Shown here: piece by piece, positions 48,601 through 57,232 of the stretch | Layout: each line of letters begins with the position of its first letter | How positions within the stretch are numbered: the stretch's first letter is position 1 | Assembly: GCA_963833505.1 (NCBI GenBank) | Contig: CAWHYG010000007.1 | Coordinates: 930,001-994,000 of the forward strand | Source of the DNA: CAWHYG01 sp963833505 | GTDB taxonomy: Bacteria > Eisenbacteria > RBG-16-71-46 > CAIMUX01 | Direction of reading: 5' to 3' | DNA length: 64,000 nt | Position numbers and translations under genes: made by a program | Notes under the pieces: model-generated | Databases searched by the model: none | What the model was told of the DNA's origin: nothing | What the model saw: only the letters and a program-made list of their open reading frames with translations

Positions 48601-48672
48601 ACTCCCCGGCGGTCCGCAGCGCGAACTGCGCTTGGGTGGTTCCTAGATGACTTCGGGGATGAGCCACGCTCC

Positions 48673-50080
48673 GTTGAAAGTGATCGACGGTCCGGGATCA
48701 TCTTTTACGCGACCTTTCTGGACTTGTCCAGTCTTGAGTCCTCGACTTTCGCTTCGATGGCGGCGATGAACTGAGCGAGATCGCGATGCCCGCGGATGCG
48801 CCGGAACTTCTTTTCCGACTCCATCAGGCCAGTGACGGCCCAGCGCAGGGCCATCGATCCACTCCTCCACCGCTTGACGTTCCGCGCGACGCGTTTCACA
48901 CCACCCTGGAGATTCTCGATGATGTTCGTGCTGCAGAGGATGCGGCGAAGTTCACCACGAGCTCCAAGCGCGATGATGGTCAGCGTTTCTTCCAGTCCCT
49001 CCTCCACGGAGGCGGCGGCCCCGGGATGGTCGTCCCGAAGCTGATCGGCGAGGGTCGTCAGGACCTTGCGGGCAGCGGCCACGTTGCTCTTGCCCCAGGC
49101 GCGCCGCAGCGCCGCGCTTACCCAGGCCTGGCGTCTGGGAGGCAGATGCTCGAGAACGTTGCGCAGTTTGTGGAGATGACACCGGTGGATCAGGGCCCAG
49201 GAGCCGAACACGTCCCGGATCGCCTTGCGGATTCCCTTACCTCCGTCGATCACGAAGAGCCGCGCGCGCTCCACCACCAGACCTCGTTCGATCAGCTCGC
49301 CCAGCAGGCGATGACAGACCGCCGACGCCTCGGTGCTTCCCTCCGCCACGCCGAGCACGTGCTTCTTGCCCGTCGGGTCGATTCCCAGAATGACGATGGC
49401 GACGTGATCGCCCAGTCCCGTGCCATCGATCAGGATGATGGGGAAGTCCTGCCCGTCCAACGGACGGGTCAGGAACGTCTGCACCGCACTCGCGGTCCGG
49501 GCCACGAACCGCCGCGATACCGAAGAGGCGCTCACGCTGCACGAGACCGGGCCCTCCTCGATCGGCTCGAGGGAGCGCGCGTAGTGGCGCGTGCTCACGC
49601 CGGCGAGGATCTGCTCCCAGGCCCGGTCCCGGAGCGGATCTTCCTGTTGGAAGCGCTCCCACGACGGCAGCATCAGTTCGCTGCGGCCATCGGCACTCCG
49701 CACTCGGGGCTTCTTCACCCGGACCTTCCGACCCCCAAGGACCACCTGACCCTCATCGAACCCGTGCCGGTAGGCCTGACGGTCTTCCTGCGGGGCGTAC
49801 CGCGGACCACAGAGCGCTTCCCGATCCGTCTCCAGCAGAGCCTGGAAGACCTGGAACCCCGAGTTGAAGACGAGTTCGCGGAGACCGACGCGGGTGCTGA
49901 TCAGGATCTCCGGAATCGACAGCTGCCGCGGTGGCAGCGAAGGCTCGGAGATGAATTGCGGTTTTCGGACGGGTGTTTTCCTGGCATTCTTCCTCATGGC
50001 GGTTGGTCCTCCTCCCTTTGCGGACTTCCTTGGCAAAACGAATTCTGCCATAGGGTTGAGGACCGCCGTCAACTTTCAAC
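48673..50080 (-). mobile_element. IS256-group insertion sequence, copy A
   Basis: The ends are inverted repeats. GTTGAAAGT..CGGTCC at 48673-48693 matches GGACCGCCGTCAACTTTCAAC at 50060-50080 (reverse complement GTTGAAAGT..CGGTCC). One transposase gene lies between. No clear target-site duplication was found in the 8 bp on either side. Confidence 0.75.
48705..49997 (-). CDS. IS256-group (mutator-type) transposase, element A
   Basis: The ATG at 49997 with GGAGG upstream gives 430 residues. The DDE residues are plausible in IILIDGTGLGDHVAIVI, LFVIDGGKGIRKAIRDV and the final E in CSTNIIENLQGGVKRVARN. The central HRCHLHKLRNVLEHLP segment is the conserved CxxH region of the family. The gene is intact and may still be active. 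It is different in sequence from the transposase at 52895. Confidence 0.9.
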   Translation of the reverse strand: MRKNARKTPVRKPQFISEPSLPPRQLSIPEILISTRVGLRELVFNSGFQVFQALLETDREALCGPRYAPQEDRQAYRHGFDEGQVVLGGRKVRVKKPRVRSADGRSELMLPSWERFQQEDPLRDRAWEQILAGVSTRHYARSLEPIEEGPVSCSVSASSVSRRFVARTASAVQTFLTRPLDGQDFPIILIDGTGLGDHVAIVILGIDPTGKKHVLGVAEGSTEASAVCHRLLGELIERGLVVERARLFVIDGGKGIRKAIRDVFGSWALIHRCHLHKLRNVLEHLPPRRQAWVSAALRRAWGKSNVAAARKVLTTLADQLRDDHPGAAASVEEGLEETLTIIALGARGELRRILCSTNIIENLQGGVKRVARNVKRWRSGSMALRWAVTGLMESEKKFRRIRGHRDLAQFIAAIEAKVEDSRLDKSRKVA

Positions 50081-50439
50081 GCTCACCGGGACATCCCCGC
50101 ACACGTCTGCTCCGGAACAGAAACTCTCGCTGCCGGATGACGCGGTTCCGCCCTCGTCGACCCAGAACCGGCTTGGCGAGCCGGCTCAATTGGCGTTTGC
50201 ACGCGGGATTGAGCCGCGTCCCCGTTATTTGACCACACGGGCCGGCGCGCTGCCGCTCGGGTTTCAGACTTTCACGGGCAGTCGAGGCCGAACGAATCTA
50301 CACGGAGCCTCTTGCGTCCAGGTTGCCATCCGGGTTCGAACAACGCGCTTGCCCTGCGGGCGATGGTGCGGCGGAAAGGGGAAGCTGTGAATGCAGCCGA
50401 GGAACAGGTCCCGGGTCCAACACACCAAGGTCAAACCCT
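50081..50439. other. Intergenic region, 359 bp
   Basis: No gene was recognised. Reading frames here look non-coding. It separates the IS256-type element from the glycosyltransferase stop. Confidence 0.4.
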
Positions 50440-52113
50440 TCAGAGTATCTCAAACAGCACGTAACGATGTCCCGGTGTTCCCGGACGGTCATAGCCAAAC
50501 CGAGCGACGACCCGCACGGAATCCGGCCGCAGGCCGGGCAGTAACCGCGAAGTGCAAGCGTAAGCGACCGGGTCGATTCCGCCTGGAACGTGATAGGTCA
50601 CGAAGCGAATAGCGTGCTGTCGCAGGTAATCGAGCTGCCGCTTCCGGCCCAAGTAGTTGCGATCATACTCGGCCGAGGCAAGCAAACCGTTGACGCAGAA
50701 GACGGGTCGATGAGTAAGGTAGCCGAGAAACCCGATGCTCTCCGAAGCTACAATCTCCGTAGGCGGTAAGTTCTTTGAGATGTAGGTCACGGCCTCGCCG
50801 AAGGCCCGCGATTCCGTCTCGAGGTCCCACACCACGTCATTGCGCGTGCACTTGAAAGCGTTATAGGCAATTGCGCAAATGGACATGGAAGCGACGACGA
50901 ACGGTCCAGACGAATACGCGCGTAGTCGATCTGCCATGCTGGTTGCGCTTCTTGGCGTCATCCCACCGGAATAGTGACGCGACGATCGGACTGGGTAATC
51001 AGTAAGCGCAACGGTCAGCAAGAGCAGCTCCGGGCCACGAGCCCAATGCAACGCGAACGTCCAGCCTTGGAGAAGGGTGTAATATCCCGAGTGAAGGACC
51101 ACATACGCTGAGAGCAAAGCCAGAGAAGGGTCGCGATGGCGTCGCCGCCACGACCGTGTGACCGTCCGTGCGGCAAGGAGGAGACATGCAAGCGCGATGA
51201 CCTGCCCCGAAATGGCGGAGGTGCGATCGCCGGCGACTCTGGCTACGACGGCGTCGAGGGTCGAAAAATGAAAGAGCAGAAGCAGCCTTGTCACAGCCTT
51301 CCCTATCTCCGAGGGATCGGTCAACGCGCTGGGACCCAAGGACTTTATGCGCCCGCTGATTGGGATCGGACTCGAGAAGAGCCACTGGTTCAAGGCTAGG
51401 TACAGGATGGCCAGCAGGACGGGCACCCAAAGCACCTGGACCAGGAATCGAATGCGTCTTCGTAGGCGGCTCGCGCGCCCAGTCGAAGGCGTTTCCAGCC
51501 CTCCGATCGAGCCAGTAAGGACCAAACCGCCGAATGCAATCCACATCAGGCCGCCGTCAAGTCGGGCGAAGAAGAGCAGAGCGAGCGCTGCAGTCAGGCC
51601 CCAGCGATTGCAAACCTTCATCGCTGATCCTAGGTCTCGTTCAACGCATTTGAGAACCAGGAGCAGCGCCAGGAAAGCGAGCGAGGTTTCCATCCCGCTC
51701 GCGATTACAAGATGGTAGCCTGGATCCGCAGCCGCGATAACGCAGGCTCCGAGCGCGATCCACCGACCTGCCCGGCGTCGCAGGAAGCGGTGGAGCATGA
51801 TCAAGTCGATAGCTAGTATTACATAATTCAAGAAGACTTCCACGGCGAGGGGATCGGGAATTGTGAGGGCCAGGGGAACGTGCAACAGCATCCACAGGGG
51901 ATGGTATCCGTTGGTGGGGGCGATTCCGTCGACGGTAGAGCCGCTCCCATGCGCGATGCTCCGGGCGATCAGGTCATAGAAGAGAGCGTCATCCGGCCAG
52001 TGGGAGAGAACGTAGTCGGTGGACCCGTGCCAGAACACGAGCAGACAGCTCAAGGCGACGATCGTCGCCAAGGTCAAGGCAGCCACCCGATGTTCTGCAG
52101 CCCTCGCGTCCAT
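50440..52113 (-). CDS. Polytopic GT-C-type glycosyltransferase-like membrane protein
   Basis: The 557-residue product has about ten membrane helices. A first-loop motif DDALFYDLIARSIAHGSGST, followed by APTNGYHPLWMLL, is typical of GT-C enzymes that use polyprenyl-phosphate sugars (the acidic pair is the likely catalytic site). The C-terminal region after the last span is soluble (residues about 430-557). Base composition seems lower in GC than neighbours, suggesting recent transfer. It may decorate a surface polysaccharide; substrate unknown. Confidence 0.75.
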   Translation of the reverse strand: MDARAAEHRVAALTLATIVALSCLLVFWHGSTDYVLSHWPDDALFYDLIARSIAHGSGSTVDGIAPTNGYHPLWMLLHVPLALTIPDPLAVEVFLNYVILAIDLIMLHRFLRRRAGRWIALGACVIAAADPGYHLVIASGMETSLAFLALLLVLKCVERDLGSAMKVCNRWGLTAALALLFFARLDGGLMWIAFGGLVLTGSIGGLETPSTGRASRLRRRIRFLVQVLWVPVLLAILYLALNQWLFSSPIPISGRIKSLGPSALTDPSEIGKAVTRLLLLFHFSTLDAVVARVAGDRTSAISGQVIALACLLLAARTVTRSWRRRHRDPSLALLSAYVVLHSGYYTLLQGWTFALHWARGPELLLLTVALTDYPVRSSRHYSGGMTPRSATSMADRLRAYSSGPFVVASMSICAIAYNAFKCTRNDVVWDLETESRAFGEAVTYISKNLPPTEIVASESIGFLGYLTHRPVFCVNGLLASAEYDRNYLGRKRQLDYLRQHAIRFVTYHVPGGIDPVAYACTSRLLPGLRPDSVRVVARFGYDRPGTPGHRYVLFEIL

Positions 52114-52437
52114 CGCGTGTTGATGCTATCAGCATGTCGGGTGCCTGTCAACGCATGCATGCATGCGAGAGTTGACCCTCGGACAAGGTCAGCGTAGACT
52201 CGTTCAAGACGACTCGGTGGAGGACTCGCGCAGAGGGCCGACCGAGGGCAACCCGTGGCGGGGATCCGCGGGCGCGTGAGATTCGTGCCCAGAGACTTAC
52301 CTCGAGACATCCGAAGGCTGTACCCAGGGCTGGCTTACGGGGTGCGGAATCACAAACGGCCCATGAAGGCGCTGCGCGGCGCTACGAAGCCCTGAGGGCC
52401 GAAAACGGGTGGGTCCGGTCGGCGACCGGGCCGCGCG
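52114..52437. other. Intergenic region, 324 bp
   Basis: There is a GCATGCATGCATGC run at about 52154-52167. A short plus-strand frame at 52256-52394 reads GRVRFVPRDLPRDIRRLYPG, then YGVRNHKRPMKAL. It may be the tail of a lost gene; it was not identified. Confidence 0.35.
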
Positions 52438-52851
52438 ATGCCCGAGGTGGCTTTGGACCCGAGAATCGAGGGCCGCGTGCCAGCTACAGATAGTAGAAAG
52501 GGAATCAGCCGGCTAGGCCAGGCCATATTAGACCCGGCGTATGCCTGGGCCGGCCTCTGGATGCGAGTCCGGGGCCACTGGCTGCGGTGGCGATACTGGA
52601 CGCAGCGAAGGAGAATCCGCATTGGGCGTGGTGTCAAGCTCATAAAGCGATTACGCATCAGCGGAAATGGGCGTGTGGTGATTGGAGATGGAGTGTGCAT
52701 CGACGGAACAATGCACGCGGTAACGCTTCCCACCTATTGTCCCGATGCGGAAACCCGGATTGGCGACCGCACAACTATCAGCGGGGCACGGTTTGGCTGG
52801 GTTCCGTCCCGGAACTTGTTGAAAAAGGAGAATGGCGTATTCTCCGGGTGA
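52438..52851 (+). pseudogene. Hexapeptide-repeat acyltransferase, truncated by an insertion sequence
   Basis: The first about 120 residues look native: a basic helix region (LWMRVRGHWLRWRYWTQRRR) then left-handed beta-helix turns (GRGVKLIKRLRISGNGRVVI, GDGVCIDGTMHAVTLPTYCP, ETRIGDRTTISGARFG). At about 52800 the frame enters the inverted repeat of the IS element and stops at 52851. The catalytic histidine region and the rest are gone. It was probably an O-acetyltransferase for surface glycans. Confidence 0.7.
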
Positions 52852-54363
52852 CATAACCCAAAGTCCACAATGGACTTATCAGGAGGAATACGCCATGAAA
52901 GATTCTACCGCAGAGTTGCTCTCTCCGCCACGGAATTTCCTGGATCTGGAGACGCTGATTCGGGGCCGGATCCGGGACGTGATCAAGGCGATCCTGGAGG
53001 AGGAGCTGGCCTCGGCCCTGGGGGCGGCCAGCCATGAACGGGTTCCGGAACGACGAGGCTATCGTCATGGAACCCGGCCGCCGCGCACGTTGGTGACGTC
53101 GCTGGGGCCGACGGAGATCGCGATGCCTCGTGGGCGGTTGCAGACACCGGAGGGAACCAAGGAGTTCTCCAGCCGGATCGTGCGGCGCTACGAACGCCGG
53201 ACCCGGCGGGTGGACGCGGCTCTGATCACGAGCTACCTGGTGGGAGCGAACACGCGGAAGGTGCGTTTGGCCCTGGCTCCGCTGTTGGAAGGGACGGCCC
53301 TTTCCCGGAGCGCGATTTCCCGGGTGGTGCAACGGCTGCAAGCGCTCTTCCAGGCCTGGCGGGAGCGAGACCTGGGTCCGGAGCAGTACCGCCTGGTGAT
53401 CCTGGACGGAATCCGCGTGCCGGTGCGTTTGGCTCGGCGGGTGGTCAAGGTTCCGGTGCAGGCCGTGATCGGGGTGAAGGAGTCGGGGGAAAAGGACCTG
53501 CTGGAGTTGCGCCTGGCGCCGAGCGAGAGCCTGAAGTCGTGGGAAGGGGTGGTGGAAGGGCTGAAGCGGCGTGGATTGACCGCCCCGGTCCTGGTGATGC
53601 TGGACGGCAATGCGGGCCTGATCCGCTCGGTGCGGGAAGCCTGGCCGGCGACGCAGATCCAGCGTTGCATCCGGCACAAGCTGGACAACCTCCTGAGCAA
53701 GGCTCCCAAGCACTGCCACGACGAGCTGCAGCGGGACTACGCTGCCATCACCCACGCCGACGATCGGGAAGCGGCGGACAAAGCCTACGACGCTTTTCTG
53801 CGAAAGTGGCAGAGGCTGGTTCCGGAGGTGGCGGTCAGCCTGCAGGAATCCGGAACCGAACTCCTGACCTTTTACAACTTCCCGGCGGAAATGTGGAAGA
53901 GTCTGCGGACCACAAACATGATCGAGCGGGTAAACGAGGAGTTCCGGCGGCGGATCAAGACCCAAGGGTCCTTTCCCAAAGAGAGCGCGGCGTTGATCCT
54001 GATCTACGGGCTGCTGGCCTCCGGAACCGTCCGCCTGCGAAAGATCGACGGCTATCACAAGCTGGCCGAGTACCTGGCTCGGCAGGAGAGGAAGCGCGCG
54101 TGAGTTCCCTCGCTCTTCATCAGGTCCACCAAGAGCGTGATCGGGGGGATGGTACAGATCAGACCCAATCGCGATCGCGCCTCCTGGGGGCTCTGGTGAA
54201 GCCGGCCTCCCGCTCGAACAGCTTGTACAGGTCAGAACCCGATCGATGGGTATGGGCAGGAGAAGAAAGGGCGAAGAGGAATCGCTGGAAGAAAAGGACC
54301 GATGGAAGTACGCTTCAGAGGCTCCGGAGGCTACGTCAGACACTTTTCAACAAGACCCGGGAC
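52806..54363 (+). mobile_element. IS256-group insertion sequence, copy B
   Basis: Inverted repeats of about 21 bp mark the ends. GTCCCGG..CTTGTTGAAAAG at 52806-52826 matches CTTTTCAACAAG..CCGGGAC at 54343-54363. The left flank is a cut acyltransferase gene and the right flank is the 3' end of a different minus-strand gene. No target duplication was seen, so the insertion was probably accompanied by an adjacent deletion. Confidence 0.8.
52895..54103 (+). CDS. IS256-family transposase, element B
   Basis: The ATG at 52895 with AGGAGGAA upstream gives 402 residues. DDE candidates are in RLVILDGIRVPVRLA, VLVMLDGNAGLIRSVREAWP and the E of RTTNMIERVNEEFRRRIKTQ. The conserved IQRCIRHKLDNLLSKAP segment marks the family. 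An RGYRHGTRPPRTLVTSLGP zinc/HTH-type N-terminal region precedes it. The gene is intact. About 240 bp with no gene follow before the right inverted repeat. Confidence 0.93.
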   Translation: MKDSTAELLSPPRNFLDLETLIRGRIRDVIKAILEEELASALGAASHERVPERRGYRHGTRPPRTLVTSLGPTEIAMPRGRLQTPEGTKEFSSRIVRRYERRTRRVDAALITSYLVGANTRKVRLALAPLLEGTALSRSAISRVVQRLQALFQAWRERDLGPEQYRLVILDGIRVPVRLARRVVKVPVQAVIGVKESGEKDLLELRLAPSESLKSWEGVVEGLKRRGLTAPVLVMLDGNAGLIRSVREAWPATQIQRCIRHKLDNLLSKAPKHCHDELQRDYAAITHADDREAADKAYDAFLRKWQRLVPEVAVSLQESGTELLTFYNFPAEMWKSLRTTNMIERVNEEFRRRIKTQGSFPKESAALILIYGLLASGTVRLRKIDGYHKLAEYLARQERKRA

Positions 54364-55903
54364 GCCGCCAGTTGTAGAACGTGAACCACTGTGGCCCCGA
54401 GAACTGAATTGGTACGCTACTGGGGAAGGAACCTAGAGAATACGGGGACGACGCGGGATCCTCAAGCCGTGGAAAGTAGTACCTGACGCTGTCCGCTCCC
54501 GCCACGACTTGGGGTCCGTAGAGCTGGGCTGGCGGCGCGAACCCGTCCCCCCACGCCGGAGAATAGGACAGCCCGTAGTCCGGGTAGAACCAGGATGAAG
54601 CTCCGGGAAAGTGAAAACCCAAGCCGAGCCAGCCGGGGTAGTCCAGCGGGTTCAGGTTCGTCGACAGCCCGAGTTGCCAGTAGTCCCCGTCGGACCCGTG
54701 AGGAACAGCCCAGGAGAAACCGGAATTCGTGGTGCTGCCGGAGGTCTCTTGTTCGCCGCGGTATTTCAGGTAGTAGGTTCCGCCCGGCGTGTAGGGAAAG
54801 ACGACAACGAGGGAATCGGCCCCTTGCGGGACGAAGAACGTGAGGTCTTCGCCAGGAACAGGATTGAGACAGGCGTAGATGAAGGACCCCAGACTGATGA
54901 CGTCATCCTGGTCGCCGGGCGACGCCGCCGTGACCAGTACGGGAATGTCGTAACCCCACCTCACCCACACCGTCACCTCGGCCAAGCCCAGCCTTCGGGA
55001 GTATGAAATCGCGGGCGTGGACTGCGGCCCGGAACCAAGATCGAGGTCGCCAGAATATCTCTGGGTCCTCGTCTTTTGGTCAAAGACGGTGACCACGAGC
55101 GTGCATGGGAGGTTGGGGTCTTCAGGGGTGAAGACCAGCTGTATGGAGTCGTCCGGCCCGGGGTCAACGTAGAACGAATCGGGAAGGTCAGGGTTCGAAG
55201 TGACAAATACAGCAACGGGCGCGGTGGTTTGGTACTCGAGGACGTTATTGTCGTTCGGGACTCCCGGTGGGTTGTTCGCGCCGTTGTTCTGGCCGGCCGC
55301 GCAGCTCGGCACGTACCCGGCCATCCCAAACCCGAGGGACCCATAGTCCGCGATCGGATCCATCTGTCCGGGCTTGCTGTCGTCGATGAAGTAGCCGCCC
55401 TGCTCCGGGTGCGGGATGAGCGCGAACGGGGCCGGGTTGCCGTAGTAGTTGTACCCGGCGAACCAATAGCACTCGGTCATGAGGCCGGTCTGGGCGTTGT
55501 CCCAGAGAATGGACGTCCCGGTGCTGTCGCCCGGCCACCCGTTCATGGCAAGCTGGAAGTCCGCACAGGGACCGAACGCGCGGATGACGACTCCGGTCGA
55601 GTCCCCGTAGGAGTCGTCGTAGTCGATCCCGAACGTCAGCCCCATGAGGCGTGGGCTGGACCCTGGCGGGAAGGCCGCGTAGACCTTCCAGACCTTGAGG
55701 GAGTCTGAGGTCGCGTTGTCGATCTCTGAGACGACCGAGCCGCACGAGTCCGGCGCCGTGCCCTGGGCGCACGGGTTTCCTCCCGTGTACGTGATTCCTG
55801 GAGCGTGGACCAGGATCACGCCCCCCGCGTTCGGCCCGGCCAGCGCAACAGCCGGCGCGAGCATCATGATAAACATGGCAACCAGCAAACAACGGGTTGG
55901 CAT
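54347..55903 (-). CDS. Secreted protein of unknown function, 3' end altered by the IS element
   Basis: The ATG at 55903 with GGGGGAG upstream starts a signal peptide (LVAMFIMMLAPAVALA). The 518-residue mature part starts GPNAGGVILVHAPGITYTGG and contains a stretch with paired cysteines (PCAQGTAPDSCG). Aromatic, Gly/Pro-rich beta-type sequence follows. No enzyme motif was recognised. The last residues (NWRRPGSC) are encoded by the IS inverted repeat at 54343-54363, so the natural C-terminus, possibly a sorting domain as in its neighbours, is missing. Confidence 0.7.
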   Translation of the reverse strand: MPTRCLLVAMFIMMLAPAVALAGPNAGGVILVHAPGITYTGGNPCAQGTAPDSCGSVVSEIDNATSDSLKVWKVYAAFPPGSSPRLMGLTFGIDYDDSYGDSTGVVIRAFGPCADFQLAMNGWPGDSTGTSILWDNAQTGLMTECYWFAGYNYYGNPAPFALIPHPEQGGYFIDDSKPGQMDPIADYGSLGFGMAGYVPSCAAGQNNGANNPPGVPNDNNVLEYQTTAPVAVFVTSNPDLPDSFYVDPGPDDSIQLVFTPEDPNLPCTLVVTVFDQKTRTQRYSGDLDLGSGPQSTPAISYSRRLGLAEVTVWVRWGYDIPVLVTAASPGDQDDVISLGSFIYACLNPVPGEDLTFFVPQGADSLVVVFPYTPGGTYYLKYRGEQETSGSTTNSGFSWAVPHGSDGDYWQLGLSTNLNPLDYPGWLGLGFHFPGASSWFYPDYGLSYSPAWGDGFAPPAQLYGPQVVAGADSVRYYFPRLEDPASSPYSLGSFPSSVPIQFSGPQWFTFYNWRRPGSC

Positions 55904-56936
55904 AACTCCCCCTTTGTAACGTACCCCGTGCGACATGCCACCAGACATCACAGGAACGGCCAGCTGGCGCGGCGTCTTGTTCCACGCCGTCGGTCGTGCG
56001 CGCCGCCGCCACGGAAAACCCGCGGCATGGCGTGACGCGGCCCAAGGGACGCACCAAGCGGGAACGGAGCCGTGATTGCGGGAGGAGAGCGTGCTGCCGC
56101 ATTCGAAACTCACTGCCGGGGACCGTGCGGTCATGGTGCCCCCTCGCGCCGATCTGCGCTCACGTCGGTGCGTTCTCGTGAACCGCCGAAGATCATGACG
56201 CATCACAAACGGGCTGTCAAAGAAAATCGCAGTCCACACGGAAATGTCACACCTGTGCAACATTGAGCGGGGTGGGGATTCGCTCTTCTCGTGTAGGGGT
56301 TTCGTACAGAAAGATCTGGCCTGGTTGGGGGGTGACGTTGACCGGGATAAACTCACCCTGTTTGCCTCAGAGAGTGATGTCGCTCCAAGGTAACTTATAC
56401 AGTTACGGGATTTTCGGGGCCGTGCCCGCCGGACCCCAATGTCAAGCGTCCGTCGGTTCCCAAGGGAACCGGGCCCACCGCACTGAACCCGGATCCGCTG
56501 CTTCCCCCCGTTTCCGGCCGGCTCCACCGCGTTCGCACAGCGCGGCCCACGCGCTTCCGTAGTACCGGCTTCGGTGCCGGCGCCAACGACTGCGTCCAGA
56601 GACGGTCCCCGGAAGGGCCGGCTGCCAGGCCAGTTCGACATGGATCCGATGCCGCCGCCAGGACGCAGAAACACGCTGAGATTGAGTCAACCGACGTGCC
56701 AGATTCACAGCGACGGTCAATTGTCGGATAAGAGGCACTAGCGGCGCCAGTTACGGGTGCATGGGGAACCCGGGCCTTCGGCCGCGGAAATGGGGTGTCA
56801 AAGACCTTTGACAACCGGTTCGGGAAAATCGGCGTAACTGCCGAATGCGGCGTTGGATAGGTGATGTGTAAAATGTCTTTGACAACTGACAGAATGGTTT
56901 ACAGGTTGGAACGACACGCAATCGCATGGTGGGGCC
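55904..56936. other. Gene-free region of about 1.0 kb
   Basis: No complete gene is seen. The right part is relatively AT-rich and carries the repeated CTTTGACAAC sites described separately, plus a GTAAC/GTTAC inverted repeat near 56390-56406. Frames in the rest look non-coding. Confidence 0.45.
56795..56886. promoter_or_regulatory. Pair of direct repeats with palindrome, possible operator or arm-type sites
   Basis: GTGT-AAA-CTTTGACAAC occurs at 56795-56815 and 56866-56886, 71 bp apart. The first copy holds a perfect palindrome TGTCAAAG-AC-CTTTGACA (56796-56813). The sites lie upstream of the third HTH remnant and the integrase, so they could be operators of the HTH protein or arm sites of the recombinase. 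Confidence 0.4.
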
Positions 56937-57232
56937 GAACCTTTCAGCGATCCCGGAGATGATCCGGTTTCTCGGGTACCACCCGACTGAGAGCGGTCCC
57001 GCGCTCGGGGAGAGGCTGCGGTCGGCCCGGCGACGGCCGGGCTCTCCCACGCTGACCTAGCCCGGCGGCTGGGGGTCGACCCGAGCGCGGTTCTGAATTG
57101 GGAGCGCGGCCGGCACCGGCCGACGGGTCGGTACCGAATCCGGATCGAGGAGTTCTCAAGGCGGGCTCATGACCCAGCGGCACTCGCAGGGATGGCCGGA
57201 ATCTCGGAATCGACAGGCGTGGGCCGAGTTTC
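56937..57232 (+). pseudogene. HTH (XRE-like) regulator remnant, copy 3
   Basis: The first frame reads LSAIPEMIRFLGYHP then LGERLRSARRR. After a one-base shift near 57030 it continues GLSHADLARRLGVDPSAVLN and WERGRHRPTG. This is the same family as the remnants at 45143 and 48085. Its 3' end abuts the tRNA-like site at 57246. Confidence 0.65.

Noticed and set aside
48673..50080. Target-site duplication of the IS256-group element A
   Set aside because: The 8-9 bp on either side do not match; only a short out-of-register GCTC is shared.
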